A stretch of DNA of 64,000 nt from Plotosus lineatus (taxonomy: Eukaryota > Chordata > Actinopteri > Siluriformes > Plotosidae), in the NCBI GenBank assembly GCA_024760905.1, contig CM045733.1, positions 70,093,001 to 70,157,000 of the forward strand. Reading direction: 5' to 3'. The position numbers and the translations under genes are program-made. A model generated the notes under the pieces. That model did not search any database, was not told the origin of the DNA, and worked only from the letters and a program-made list of their open reading frames with translations. This document shows positions 39,337 through 50,786 of the stretch, piece by piece. Positions within the stretch are counted from its first letter, which is position 1. Each line of letters opens with the position of its first letter.

Positions 39337-40152
39337 GAATGCTCGGTGGCATAGCAATAAGCCCTGGGTTCGATTTCCTGGGCTCAGTTGTTTTTGTGTG
39401 GAATTTCCATTCTCTCTCCATACTTGTGTGGGTTTCCTCCAACAATCCAAAGTCATGTACATTTGGCTAATTGTTTGTTCCAAACTGACCTTGGCATGAG
39501 TGTGAGTGCGAGTGTGAATGGTCGTGTGCGTGTTGCCCTAAGGTGGTCTGGCGAGCTGTTCAGGGTGTACTTCTTTCCCCTGTGTTGGTTAAGATAGGCA
39601 CTAGCCTTCCCATGACTCATGTAGGTTTCAAAAGTTTGGAAAAATGAGTGTAAGTGCAAAAAAATAATATTATATATAATATGATAAAGCACATTTTAAT
39701 GAAAACATTAAGCAGTATTTTGATTTAAATTGATGTTAATTTTTAAATTTATGGAAGGACATGCAGGTAGACTGTTCTATTCGAATCCCTGATTTCAGTG
39801 CATGATAGGATTTATAATCCAGCACACCAGTGAACACCACAATGCTAAAGAGCCGGAACAATATTTCAGTATTTCAGAGTTTAATTCAATCTACTGTGTT
39901 TATTATTACTGTTTAATCGCTCTTGTGTTTATAAATCCTTTATGCTGCAGTACAACAGATGCAAGAAGCATAAGAAGCAAAATGCAAAAATGAACAGAGC
40001 AAACAAAAGAGAAAAGCAGCTAAATAAAGAATATCACATGAGCAAAGCTGAATATAGCATTGTAGCAGGAGATGGACAAAGAAAGACCAGAAGAGAACAG
40101 ACCAAATTAAACAGTGATGTTGAAGAAACAAACGTTAATTTCTGGCTAGTGT

Positions 40153-40240
<88 letters not shown>

Positions 40241-40297
40241 GGATACTGTATGCAGTCCTGTCCCTCCTGCACCTGTGTGTCTAAATGGAGTGTGTGA

Positions 40298-40351
<54 letters not shown>

Positions 40352-42730
40352 ACACGTGTATAGGTGTGTCAGGTGAAGGAGGAGGGGAGGAGTGAATATC
40401 CTCTTGGAGATCTCACCTGCTCTCCTCAGCGGGAGGGCGACTGCTAGCTGGCTCGGCCTCCTCCGAGGTAAGTGTGTGCTTTGCAGTAGTCTGGAGTGTG
40501 GAGGTGGTGTCGGAGGCCTCGGCCAAAGTGCTTCCAAAACCAGGCGTTGTGGTTTGGGAATGTATAAGTGACAGGCTGGGGTCAGAAGTGGCATTTGGAT
40601 GAGAAAACGGCAGAGATGAAGTCTTCGGCAGAAGAGGGTCTGAAGGTGTAGGTTCCGGACTCTCTGTTGTTGATAATACTGCACAGTGGTCAGTCTTGGG
40701 GGAGTTTGTAGTGGAAGGTGCTCTAATGCGTGCTGATCGAACTCGAGTTTCCGAAGGACTTCTTGAGCCTCTCGGTGCTACATGAGCATGCAAATCCTCA
40801 AAACTTATTCCATCTGTGACACGTACAGGTGACTCAGTGATCTTGTGGCTTTCTGAAAGAAGAACACTGAAGTTATTCCCTTCTGGTTTGACTTCAGCTG
40901 TTTTAATGTTAATTGTGTCATAAGTCGAACAGCGTCCAACATCTTGTGAAGCATCTACGCCTGCATGGTCCTGTGCTGCATCAGGTGCAAGATGTGCCAT
41001 CACGTTTCCTTCATCGCGGTCTTGTTGGGGGATTGTTTGTGGACTTACAAAGCCCTGTTTGTGATTAAAATCCGCTGATTCAACTCTTACAGTAGAGTAT
41101 GAATGTTGCTGGATGCCATGCTGTTCGACATTGCCACAGGGTTTCTCACAATGTTTACCGTTGGACTTTGCACTTGTAACAACACCACTATCCAGAGTTT
41201 CCTTCAGGGAAAACTGTTCTTGGTTTATTAATTGCGGAGGCTCTGGAGAGATTCCAGGCAAATCTGCAGCATTTAGGCACCCAGTTGGCACCTTGTTTCT
41301 AACTTTATCAATCATTCCGAATGTGGTGTGGTTCACATCTGACGGTGAGCTGTCACAATCAATAAAAGCAAACTGGGACGTGTCGTTTGTATTGTTATTG
41401 GGATCGGGAGTAGTTATAACGTTCTCTGTTTGTTCATCAGAAACGGGCTTCTGTTCCGAAGACGACTCTGGATTTATCTGGACCTGAAAGTCACTACACA
41501 TCGACTCGCTCACAGTTGTATCACAGTCTGAGAGGCAAAATGGCGTACTGGGCATAGTGTGATCGCTGGAAGAATACTGGGAGTTCTCCTGTATATGTTT
41601 GTAACCCTGTTGAGAGTTCTTTAGTACAATATTAACACATCCTTCAGTCAAAACTTTCTCTTGACCATTTTCTAAAATGTTTCGATTTTCATCTGTGGAC
41701 ATCTGCACAGTCTGTGAAGGTGAATAAACATTCACATTCTGCTCAAGAGTAGCACAGTGCAAGTCTTCATTTAAATGAGAAACACCCGTGTTTGATTCTC
41801 TCTGTCTCTCTCGATGTCGAATCGAAGCCAAATCTGTCTGGAATAGCAAGCAAGCTTCTTTTTGGACCGCGAGCTCCTGTGCCCGGTCTAGCCAGCTGTC
41901 TGAGCCCCTCTCTTGAAAGGGCACTGGGGTCCTCATTGGCCTTCGAGAGATGAACGCAGGAAGGTTGCAGTCTTTGTAGATTCTGTCATCAGCGATGAGC
42001 CCCATTTTTGGTTGAACACCGCAGTAATCAAGCAGATGCGGTTTAGGAGGTGAAGGAGGAATTATGGCTGAGGATGGTCGCGTAGGAGTCTCAACTGGCG
42101 ATTTAAGACGGCTAGTGGCCAATGCTTCAAATTCATCCCATGCCCCCCTACCTTCAGATAAAGGATGGCTTGCTTGCACTGCATTATTAGAGCTCACAGT
42201 GGCTGTCTCTGGTGTCCCAGGCATTAAAGCAGGGAGGGATCTCTGTCGAGCTACACTCCGAGGCCGCTCTCTCTTTATAGAGTACATTTTATTTGGTGCG
42301 CCATCAAAGACCGTACCTGCTGGGCCGCTTCTCACAGGGAACACCTGATAATGGTTGAATGGAGAGTTGTGGCAACCAGAAATTGCAGGAGGAGATTTCA
42401 AAGCTTCTTCGGCTAGGAGCTCTTCAAAAAATGGGTTCCTTTGCAGATGTGTGAGGAAAGGGTTGGTAGGGGAGATGGAAGGTGGTGAAGGTGAGGGATG
42501 GGAGAATGGATTAGTATGAGAACCAACAGGAGAGGATGGCATATGGCTAGTAGCAGAAATTAGGGGAAGAGAACGTGGTGGTGGAGAGGGGTAGCAAGGA
42601 GGGTGGGAAGTGGATGTTTCTGGGCTGCTTTCTACTTTAGGAGGAACTCCCAGCCTGTGGAGGGAAGGCACAAGTAGTCCTCTTAGTCATATCCATGAGT
42701 ATTAGGGCCATAACTGCTGCTGCCAAAGGG

Positions 42731-42794
<64 letters not shown>

Positions 42795-45737
42795 TCTTTA
42801 AATCATTTAAAAACACAAGTCCAAGGCTTTAGGATTTAATTTATTATTGAGTTGACTATGTTTTTTGACATGTTGTGGTATGGCATGATTTATGACTTTT
42901 TCTTTGGGAATTAATTCTACAAAAAAATTTTGCACCAAAATGTCCATTTCTGTTAAATAAAAATATAGCGTGGACATAATGGAAACAAGTGACTACCTAA
43001 AATTTCTGATTGGTTGAAATGAAATGAGTGGTAAGCTATAACACAACAGTACAAATGTGTCCAGTCTCCATGAAACATGCTATTTCTCACAAAAAATAAT
43101 GTACTTAGCAACAAAAAAAAACAAAACAAAACAAAACAACAAAACAAAACAAAAAATCAAATATATATAAAAGCCTAAAAAAACAAGAAGGACGAAATGA
43201 ACCAAACAGGTCATAAACCTACTAAAATATCTGCATGCACAAACAGTATGCCGTATAATCACACAACAAGCCGTGTCAATAATAGATGCTTTTTTTTGGA
43301 ATTAAATACGTAACTCAAAATGTCTGCGGACTTGTAGCACTGGATGACTGATCTATGTTATACATGTGAAGGATAACTAAACAAAATGGATCACAGTTCC
43401 TGTGTGTTTTCCTGAGCCTGAGCGATACAGATAAACGTGCAATTCTACAAACTTTAAATCTGTTTCAATGCTCATAGAGAACACAGATTCATAAAACCCA
43501 CTCGCAGTCAGGCAGTCTATTTCTGGACGCTGTGTAACTTAAATGCTTAAACGCCATGACTCACCTTGGCTTGTTCTGGGTGTCACCGGAACCAAACCAG
43601 CCACGCAGACGTCCCTCCTGACCCTGTTCAGTTTTGGCTGGGAGAGAGTCACTCCTCCCACTGGAGAAAAGAGTCTTCCTCATCTTCTTCCCTTTGTCAG
43701 AGACATCTGTGGAAGAAGATGCCATCACCAGGGGAGCAGTGGCATGTACCGGCTTCCACTCTGATGAAGTGACTCCCACCATTGGGGTTGAGGAACCCTC
43801 AGCCTCTCCCTCAAGCTCCCTTTTGCTTTTGTCAATGGAGCCTCGCCTCTGTGTGTCTTCACCGCGGCGAGTAAGATTCTGCAGTGAGCGAGATAAAGGC
43901 GAGTACTTCTCTAGTAGCGTGCGCTTGATTGGCAGACTCCCAGGTCTTTTAGAGTACACCGGCTCAGAGTAAACATGGCTGCCATTGATGCAGAGGGTCG
44001 ACCTCGAGAGCAGCACGTTCGGGCCTTTAACACTCGCCACAGCCATATTGGGACGCGAGACAATTGTGATCTTGTTTGCCTCATCACTGTGTGCACGCTT
44101 GTGGGTCATCACTTTACGAGCCGTAAACATCATGTGGACAGACAAAAAAAGCACAGAGCAGAAACTGTCAGCACATTTTAGATATCAGATATAGAACATT
44201 TGACATTTTCTAGTTATCACATGAGTGCGTACTACTGCATAGGCTACTTCATAAAGAGTCCACTGCACTCACAAAATCATGCTATCCTCACTCTCCTCTC
44301 AAATTAGCAGCACTGAAAATAATTGACCCATCACCAAACTAACCTGCTCACCGCTTTGAATGAGCATTTCAACGGCCTATACAATTTCAGACTGTTTCCA
44401 AGGTTAGCGTTACCTTTTACATCCCCGTCAGCGTCAGTGCGAAAAGGCTCCGCGACTCTGCTGCTGTACACAGGTGTGCTGCATAACTCTATGGGAACAA
44501 AAGGATCCCCTGCTGATGAAGCCATGCTGCTCTCCGAGGCCAACGATGAACAGGAGCGTGTGTCGGAGTTCTTTCGCAACTTCCCCTTGAGAAAGAAGCC
44601 CTTTACTTTGCTCTTGCCTTCGTCGGCACAGTCTTCGTGTGCTGGGTCTTTCTCCCTATCGTTCTCCGGGAAAGACTGACTTGTTGAGCTTGACAACGCG
44701 GCATAGCGACCAGGGAGGATGGCCGAGGACGACTCCACGTCTCCTCTTTTCTTGCCTGTGACACGGTCCTTCAACTTGCCAAAGGCTGAGCGAGGCTTGT
44801 CCGGGATGGTCAGATCATACATGCTGGCTGTCAAGTTGTTGCGAGTAAACTGGATGGTAAGTTGCAGCTCTCCTCGCTCCTTCTCCTTCCGCCCAGCTTT
44901 AGAGTGTAACTTTAGCCACCTGTACCCCAAACACAGAAAACACCCACTTTAGTACAAAACCTAAAGGCTCATTTTCTGAACCACCTAATCCCAATTAGGG
45001 TCGTAGCAAGGCTGGCGCCAATCTCAGCCGGTTCTGGAAAAGGGCAGCGGGCCATTGCAGAAAATCTAAAACTAACATTTATTCTAGAATGTCAAGTGTG
45101 GGAGGCAGTGGTGGAATGGTGGTAAAGGTGCTGGATCACTGATCCTAAGGCTGGGGGTTCAAGTACCACTCTCCATGGGTTGCCACTGTCCCCCCCCACA
45201 GTGCAGCTAACTGGGTTATCAAAGGCGGGCCGTGTTTCTCACCGTCTACGGTGTGAGGTTCATGTAAAAGAACCGTTGCTGACTTTCGACAAGAGTATCT
45301 GAAAAGCCGTCAGCGTGTTTCCGCCCTGCGCTGGCCTGGCGAGCTGTCCAGGGTGTACTCTGCCCTCACCCAGAGTCGGCTGGGATGGACGCCAGCCTCC
45401 CCGTGACCCTAATTAGAGTTAAGTGGATACAGAAAATGAACAATGAACGAATGTCATGTATGCTCATTTACTTTCACTTTTACATGATTTTGTTGATACA
45501 ATCTTATTCCGCAATGCATAAAAAATATTTTTATCCTTGCAGAAACCCATCCTCACAGATCAGTTCAGGTTCTCAAGCATCCTCCTGTCTCCTTGTACTT
45601 GGACTAGCTTTGCTAAATGTTCCCTAAAGGTAAATGAGTGTATGAATATGTGCATGCATGATTCCGTCTCAGGTCTGAAGTCAGCAGTCACTCAGAAATA
45701 ATGAATGAATAAAATGTGCTACAATTTGCAATAGTAA

Positions 45738-45789
<52 letters not shown>

Positions 45790-48700
45790 AGGCTTTCAAC
45801 AGCTAAACTCTGCAAGTTATACTTACATAAAGTTTCAGGCCTGACCCCTACTAGAATATAATTGCTGAACCTTGACAGTGATTACAGCCTCGCATCTTCA
45901 TGTATGATGCAGCATGTGTGGTCCACCTGATTTTTTCTCTCATTCCTTTCTGGAGAACCTCTCAATATCTATCAAGATGGTTTCAAGTCCCTCCACTAGC
46001 TGGGTCACCTAAGGGGTGGGACTTTTTTGGTGGTGTGTTTTGGGTCATCTTCCTGTTTGAACGTGAGCTTTTTGTAAATCTAGTGCTCCAGGACAATTTC
46101 CCCCAAATAATACTTTATACAGTACATGCTCTCGTCCCCTTTTTCCTGAAAGAAAAAACCTAGAACTACCACCAGGTGGTTAAAAGCTTCTACATGGTAA
46201 GGCCGATCTGCGGCCTCCGAAATCTAAATACTAAATTCTTGAGTCAAGAATGACATTTGTGCAAAATTTGAAATCCATCACTCAAAGCGTTTTTGAGATA
46301 TCACAGCCGCAAAATTGGTCCAAATAAGGTTGCAGTGACCTTGAAATTTGATGCGTCCCAATAAAAAAATCGAATCAGTTTTTCCTTTAGTCAAAGTGGA
46401 TCTTAATGCAAAGTTTGAATAAAATACTTCAAAGTGTTCTTAAAATATCACGTTCACAAGAATGGCCTGAAGGGATGTACAGATTGTTGGACGGATAACC
46501 ATCCAAACGAGGATGCCTCAGGAGAGGACTATCACTATCACGGAAGCATAAAAGCAGTCCCACAACATGAGGTCACCACCACGATGCTTCATTGTAGGCG
46601 TGGACTGGCCAAATGGCATCCAGGACTTAGTGTCTTTGAGATGCACTGCCTGGCATTCAGACCAGAGAATTCAGTCTTGGTTGAATCAATACCAATACCG
46701 ATGCCCTGGTTCTCATGACCGGAGCCTCCTTTAGGTGCCTTTCGGTAAAATCCAAGCAGCATGTCGTCTACCTTTCTCCTACGAGTGATTTCTTTTTGAG
46801 CACTCAACAAGTCACCAATGGCTATCCTTCTGATACGTTCTCCCATCAGCCCACAGGACTCCTGCATTTCTCATCATGGTGAACTTCATGGTCTTTGGTT
46901 TCTTCCATGACTAAAAACATTCCTTCCAGTTTACTTAGCTAAATTTATCAAGAAAAAAGTCTCAGTGGTTCTGAACCTTTGTTTAGAGCAGCCAGTGTAT
47001 TCAGATGGTGCAAAAGCAATAGCAATCTTTCAGGTTTTTTTTAGATTTCAACAGAATCCCATCTCAGTGTTCCGTGCACAATTTCTCTGACCTCATGGCT
47101 TATTTTTCACTTTGTTCATCATGTTATACACACAGAGATGCTTATGTTTTTAATTATACTCAGAGAGCTACACCCTACAAAACAGAACTACAGACGTCTA
47201 TATTGAACGTACCTAAAAGGATCTTCTCTGAGCAAAAATAAGTCATACTGTATACTCCGGTATTGTGTTGCACTACCTCTAGGTTTGGGGCTGGTGGCGT
47301 AGTGGTTAGGGTGACTGCGCTCATGATCAGGAGGTTGTGCGTTCAAATCCCAGTTAGACCCCCAGTGTGCTAAGGCCCCTGGGCAAGGTCTCAACCACAA
47401 GTGTGCCTGTGTTCACCCAGCAGTATGAATGGGTACCAGTAAAAATATACTGGGAAGGTAACCTGCGATGGACTAGCGTCCCATCCAGGAGGAATTGTGC
47501 TCCTAGCCGCTTAATGCTATGGAAACCGGGGATAAGCACCGGCCTGATAGCCACTATGGCTCGGGTGTAAAAAGCCCAACGGACTTTACTTTACCTCTAG
47601 GTTTAATTCCAGTGCATATTTTCCATCACACTCCTTTTACAACCTTATATAATTCCACATTTATTTCAATGAACAGTCACGGATGATGGAGCCCATCTCA
47701 GTTAACTCCTATAGAAAGCAGGGTACACCCAGAACAGTATGCAAGACCATCACAGGGCCAACACAGACACAACCATTCACACTCACATTCAGACCTAGGG
47801 GCAATTAGGCACAATTATCCTAATGTGCATGGGTTGTGGAAGGAAAGCCTGAAGGACACCCACGCAAGTGGGAGGAGCACATGTAAGCTTGACATAGAAA
47901 CACCTTCACCAGGCACAATCCCATGACCTTCTTTCTGTAAAGTGGAAATACTAACCACTAAGCCACACGCCCAGGCAGTATTTATGACCCAGGTATTTAC
48001 AATAACTATTTCAAACTGCTGAAACTCTTCGTGCTGACTGTGAGAAACCGGCAGAAGAACATGTGGTGCACAGCAGATTTCGGTGTATAGGGCTGTCTCG
48101 ATGCAGACCAGTCAGGTAGTGGTAAGGTTATGGCTGATTGGCGACATGTCTGTTTATTTGAATCCAAACAGCATCCCGTCTTTGGTCAGGCAGGGTTGGG
48201 AACATGCGTTAATCTTTTAGAATTTCTAGAAAGTACTTTGCAAATATTTCTAAGTATAGCTAAGACTACTCATAACAACCATGATAACGGTGGAAAACGT
48301 TCAAGAGAACCCAGCAGAGCTGTTGTATGACACTTGCATGTGCCTCTCCACAGTAAGGTTGGTAATAAAGCCTGTTAAACTTTTTGCTCCCGAGTCTACT
48401 GGCTCATCCCGATTTCCTTAGCGTGAAGCAATGAGGAGGTCAACTCCCCTTCGACGGGACACTTGTGCATCTCAGGTTACCTTCCCAGTATTTTTCTTTA
48501 CTGGTACCTTGTAGTGTGCCCACAAGCACACGCGTGGTTAAGACCTTCCAAAAGGGTCTTCGCATGGTGGGGCTCTAACGAGTATTTGAACCCATGACCT
48601 CTCAATCACGGGCCCAGCACCCTAACCACCACACTACCGGGTCCCTCCCCAAAGTGGTAAATATGGATTGCATGGAAGGCCATTTATAAATGACAGTTCT

Positions 48701-50786
48701 GCCTAAATAGAAGAGAATGGGCTGTGACACACCGTGTTTCAACAGCATTACTGCCTTTGTTCAAAAGAAGAGCTGTGTTCCAAGTATTTCCTTCCCTTTC
48801 GGATTCACACAGAGCTCCTCAAAGAAGCACAAATTGCACACGTGCACTCGCCAACACAAATGAAGAGTGAGAGAAAGAGAGAGTGAGAGAAAGAGAAAAA
48901 AGAAGGGTGGGCACTGTTCTGAATGAAATTAAAGCCAGATGTTTGCATTGTTTCTGCACTCCTACACCACTATCTGCTGACTGAGGATACTGTGGGAAGA
49001 GTTGGATATTCCCCTTGTGTCCTTCCACGTGACTCAGATAGTCGTGAACAATGCAGGCCCCGTCAGCCTCGACAGAGGAAGTAACACCCTGTGTTCTTGA
49101 CTTTTCCTTGTAAACACAGCAGATGCTTCCACAATAGCTCGAGAGACACCGCCAGCTCTAACAGAAATATTATATCATCCCTTTAGAAAGCTCAGACAGG
49201 CCAGTGTAGATTACTGATAGCGTTAGGTAGGTGGTTGCAACTTTCTAAAACCAGAAAAGTGACATTTAATGGAAAGTAAAAATGGAAATTCATTCATTCA
49301 GCTGCAGTACCCAGTTATCCCGGTCAGTGCACTGGTAGAGCAGGAATTCTGAGTCCACTCGTTGTGAAGCAGCAATACAAAATAGATGGGATGCCAGTCC
49401 GTATCACAGCATCTATATTAAATGGTTTTAATTTTAATTTAAGAGGATAGTCGGGGTACGTATTATCTAGTTTACATTATTGAATTTTTTTGCATAATAA
49501 TTTTAAAAGGCATCTAATATAAACCCTGATATAAACGCATGACATCATTGCTTAGTTTGCACCACTGATTTCTTGGCTTATTTTGTTTTGTTTTTTCAGG
49601 CTGTTAACTGACAGGCCTCAGTTCCATGAGTTTCCTTTATTTTCCAAAAATAAAGCACAGTCATTCTGGTGGGAAAAAAATAGGAAAAAAAACCCCCAAC
49701 AACACTGTAAATATGGCCAAATCAATACGACTGCCATAGCTGCATGTTGATAAAATCAGAAAAAAGAGCTGGAGGGATAAACAATGATTGAAGGTACCAG
49801 ATTGAGGCTGGTGTGTGCTGCTATGCAGGGAACATGCAGGTGTGCGTTCAGTGACTGCTGGCTGCTGTAATTTTCCCAGAACACACTGGCACAAACCCTG
49901 CTGATCCCGGCACTGCGCCAGGACACAGCCAGGACACAGCCAGGGCACAGCTGTCTGACACAGACTCGATTTTACTGCTACTCTGCTGCTACTCGACTCA
50001 TTCCAGACCTTCTGTATGATCTGTGTGTCAAATAAAAATACAGGCAGAGCCTACAGTTGCCAGTGTTGCACCTTCCTTTCCTCATTGGCATCAGTACAGC
50101 ACATCCTATCAATGTGCAAGTTCATTTACTGCTTTGATGATGAGTAATGAAAAGGAATATTACAAGGTGGTGGGACCATCAGAGCATGGAGAGCCAGTGG
50201 AGAGCCAGTGGAGAGCCAGTGGAGATCCATCTGCACCAGCTCTGCACTGTGTGTGGGGTGATCTTTGGTGAATATCTCGTGAAGAAATCATGATGGATAT
50301 ATGATGAGTGTTTTATTTTGCAGGTGGATTTATTGCATTATAATTCAAACCCTACAGCATGCATCAGCTGCATCAGTAAAGGAGAGCATGTGTGAGATCT
50401 TTTCCTACTCACTCATTCCGAGGGCAGACTCCTCCCTGAAACACCTTATCCAAAGGCACAACGACCTCACCCAGGAACACATCGAGTCCAATCAGCACAC
50501 GGTGCATGACGGTGAGGATCAGATCCCCGCTGCCGGCCGGATGCGACCCCACACACTCCAGCAGGCCGGGCTGCAGCTCCAGGGAACATTCCTCATTCCA
50601 CTCGGGCTCGGCCGCTCTCTCGGCTAGTCCCGTGGTGTACTTCAGCTTCCCCAGCTGGATCACGGTGTACACGTAGCGGCTGCCCTGCTTACCTTTGGTC
50701 CGCAGCGTCCTGGCCCGAAGGACGGTCACGTTGACGTGGGTCGGAACCCATCTCTGATCCTCATCATCCAGGCTGATCAGAGGCAT
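36161..50786 (-). CDS. rab11fip5: Rab11 family-interacting protein 5 (long form), 6 coding exons, complete
   Basis: Exons (minus): 50413-50786, 44414-44919, 43565-44111, 40417-42654, 38114-38246, 36161-36421. Total 4059 nt, 1352 aa; phases 2, 1, 2, 2 and 0 all match. An N-terminal C2 domain (about res. 12-125, HVNVTVLRARTLRTK...YTVIQLGKLKYTT) binds phospholipids in class I FIPs. It is followed by WLKLHSKAGRKEKERGELQL and FTRNNLTASMYDLTIPDKPR. Exon 3 has THKRAHSDEANKI and LCINGSHVYSEP as in human FIP5. The C-terminal coiled coil ends in the Rab11-binding motif YIDKLLVRIMEQTPTLLQV (1329-1347). The protein is a recycling-endosome Rab11 effector. Exon 4 alone encodes about 745 residues, which makes this the long form; common human FIP5 is about 650 aa. 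The neighbour sfxn5 supports orthology. Confidence 0.96.
36597..36745 (+). repeat. SINE-C fragment (tRNA-derived)
   Basis: GCTGGTGGTGTAGTGGTTAG head, GAGTTCAAATCCCAGTTAGA B-box region and CCTGGGCAAGGTCTTAACCA; ends in a C-rich run (36763-36800). Confidence 0.8.
36828..37093 (-). mobile_element. RTE-type retrotransposon 3' fragment
   Basis: Minus-strand frame RWFGHVQRRDSEYIGSRMLR ... RPRGRPKKRFMDVV with the RTE 3' tail at left. TATACGTATATGT-type duplications flank it (36809-36827 and 37094-37112, 17/19 identical). Confidence 0.88.
37410..37495 (+). mobile_element. End of a Tigger-like element
   Basis: AAAACCCGCGATGCACTGAAG and GCGCGAAGTAGCAAGGGATT resemble the right end of elements that begin AGGCCCTCGTTATTCAC. 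Confidence 0.5.
37498..37555. repeat. (CA)n microsatellite
   Basis: About 29 CA units between two Tigger-like ends. Confidence 0.95.
37557..37660 (+). mobile_element. Start of a Tigger-like element
   Basis: AGTAGGCCCTCGTTATTCAC then GGGGTTTCAGTTCTGGCCCC matches the opposite terminus of the element ending at 37495, in head-to-tail order. Confidence 0.5.
38114..38246 (-). CDS. rab11fip5: rab11fip5 exon 5
   Basis: 133 nt; PHPVKPLTNTAVSGEKKSVL then EKLRSSIHPG...EEEKPQ; the PHPVKPL segment matches human FIP5. Confidence 0.94.
38933..39240 (+). repeat. SINE-A, plus orientation
   Basis: AGCAGTGGTGTCCTGGTGGT head, GGGGGTTCAAGCCCCAC B box, and AATTAGGATTAAGCGGTTAT tail. Confidence 0.88.
39300..39335. 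repeat. (CA)n/(TA)n compound microsatellite
   Basis: CA run followed by TA run. Confidence 0.9.
39336..39650 (+). repeat. SINE-B, plus orientation
   Basis: GCTCGGTGGCATAGCAATAA head, GTGTGGGTTTCCTCCAACAA centre, and GTTCAGGGTGTACTTCTTTC in the shared 3' region. Confidence 0.78.
40154..40238. repeat. (AC)n microsatellite
   Basis: About 42 AC units in rab11fip5 intron 4. Confidence 0.95.
40302..40350. repeat. (GT)n microsatellite
   Basis: About 24 GT units; it is CA-repeat RNA on the rab11fip5 transcript, starting about 65 nt after the exon 4 donor. Confidence 0.95.
40417..42654 (-). CDS. rab11fip5: rab11fip5 exon 4 (giant exon, three NPF motifs)
   Basis: 2238 nt; acceptor CTCCACAG|GCTGG, donor AGCAG|GTGAGA. 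Enters and leaves in phase 2, so skipping keeps the frame. Proline/serine-rich and probably disordered, with NPF at residues 524-526, 540-542 and 549-551. Confidence 0.94.
42732..42789. repeat. (AT)n microsatellite
   Basis: About 28 AT units in rab11fip5 intron 3, under 80 bp from the exon 4 acceptor. Confidence 0.95.
42790..43564. other. rab11fip5 intron 3
   Basis: AT-rich unique-looking intron with an AAAC-repeat tract near 43120-43155; no other feature seen. Confidence 0.4.
43565..44111 (-). CDS. rab11fip5: rab11fip5 exon 3
   Basis: 547 nt; acceptor CGTAAAG|TGATG (polypyrimidine tract 25-40 nt upstream, no intervening AG), donor CCAAG|GTGAGT. Serine-rich, contains VMTHKRAHSDEANKITIVSR. 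Confidence 0.92.
44414..44919 (-). CDS. rab11fip5: rab11fip5 exon 2
   Basis: 506 nt; acceptor GGTACAG|GTGG, donor AAAAG|GTAACG. Ends the C2 domain and adds a basic/serine-rich linker with KVKGFFLKGKLRKNSD. Confidence 0.95.
44965..45062 (-). repeat. SINE-A/B tail fragment
   Basis: TTCTGAACCACCTAATCCCA and AAGGCTGGCGCCAATCTCAG in reverse orientation. Confidence 0.65.
45102..45445 (+). repeat. SINE-A, plus orientation, full length
   Basis: GGCAGTGGTGGAATGGTGGT head through CCTAATTAGAGTTAAGTGGA tail. Confidence 0.9.
45739..45786. repeat. (ATT)n microsatellite
   Basis: Sixteen TTA units in rab11fip5 intron 1. Confidence 0.95.
46220..46530 (+). repeat. Common fish interspersed repeat, 3' part
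   Basis: TGTGCAAAATTTGAAATCCA, CGTTTTTGAGATATCAC repeated, and a GGACGGATAACC end resemble a widespread fish repeat ending in GGACGGACGGAC. Family name not assigned. Confidence 0.55.
46540..46960 (-). mobile_element. Tc1-like transposon relic
   Basis: AATTCAGTCTTGGTTGAATC, CCTTTAGGTGCCTTTCGGTA and ACGAGTGATTTC match the antisense of Tc1 transposase regions in fish; no frame survives. Confidence 0.6.
47284..47596 (+). repeat. SINE-C, plus orientation, full length
   Basis: GGGGCTGGTGGCGTAGTGGT head, GCGTTCAAATCCCAGTTAGA B box, GGTAACCTGCGATGGACTAG body, and AAGCCCAACGGACTTTACTT tail. Confidence 0.9.
47668..47975 (-). repeat. SINE-B, minus orientation
   Basis: GCAGGGTACACCCAGAACAG, GGGCAATTAGGCACAATTAT and the reversed head with CTAACCACTAAGCCACACGC. 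Confidence 0.8.
48362..48645 (-). repeat. SINE-C, minus orientation
   Basis: ATCCCGATTTCCTTAGCGTG, GTTACCTTCCCAGTATTTTT and the reversed head CCTAACCACCACACTACCGG. Confidence 0.85.
48646..50412. other. rab11fip5 intron 1, proximal part
   Basis: Mostly unique intron; a GGAGAGCCAGT tandem triplication lies near 50188-50221. Short frames here show no recognisable domain. Confidence 0.4.
50413..50786 (-). CDS. rab11fip5: rab11fip5 exon 1 (C2 domain)
   Basis: ATG at 50786 (MPLISLDDEDQRWVPTHVNV); donor AATGA|GTGAGT. An in-frame TTG upstream is not needed. Encodes nearly the whole C2 domain. Confidence 0.95.

Noticed and set aside
40154..40350. CRISPR-like or phage-type repeat array
   Set aside because: Simple dinucleotide microsatellites in a vertebrate genome; no unique spacers.
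40135..40376. Thr-His and Cys-Val repeat proteins
   Set aside because: Translations of the CA/GT microsatellites in a rab11fip5 intron.
41113..41487. 124-codon plus-strand frame within rab11fip5 exon 4
   Set aside because: Opposite strand of a confirmed coding exon, with no recognisable domain.
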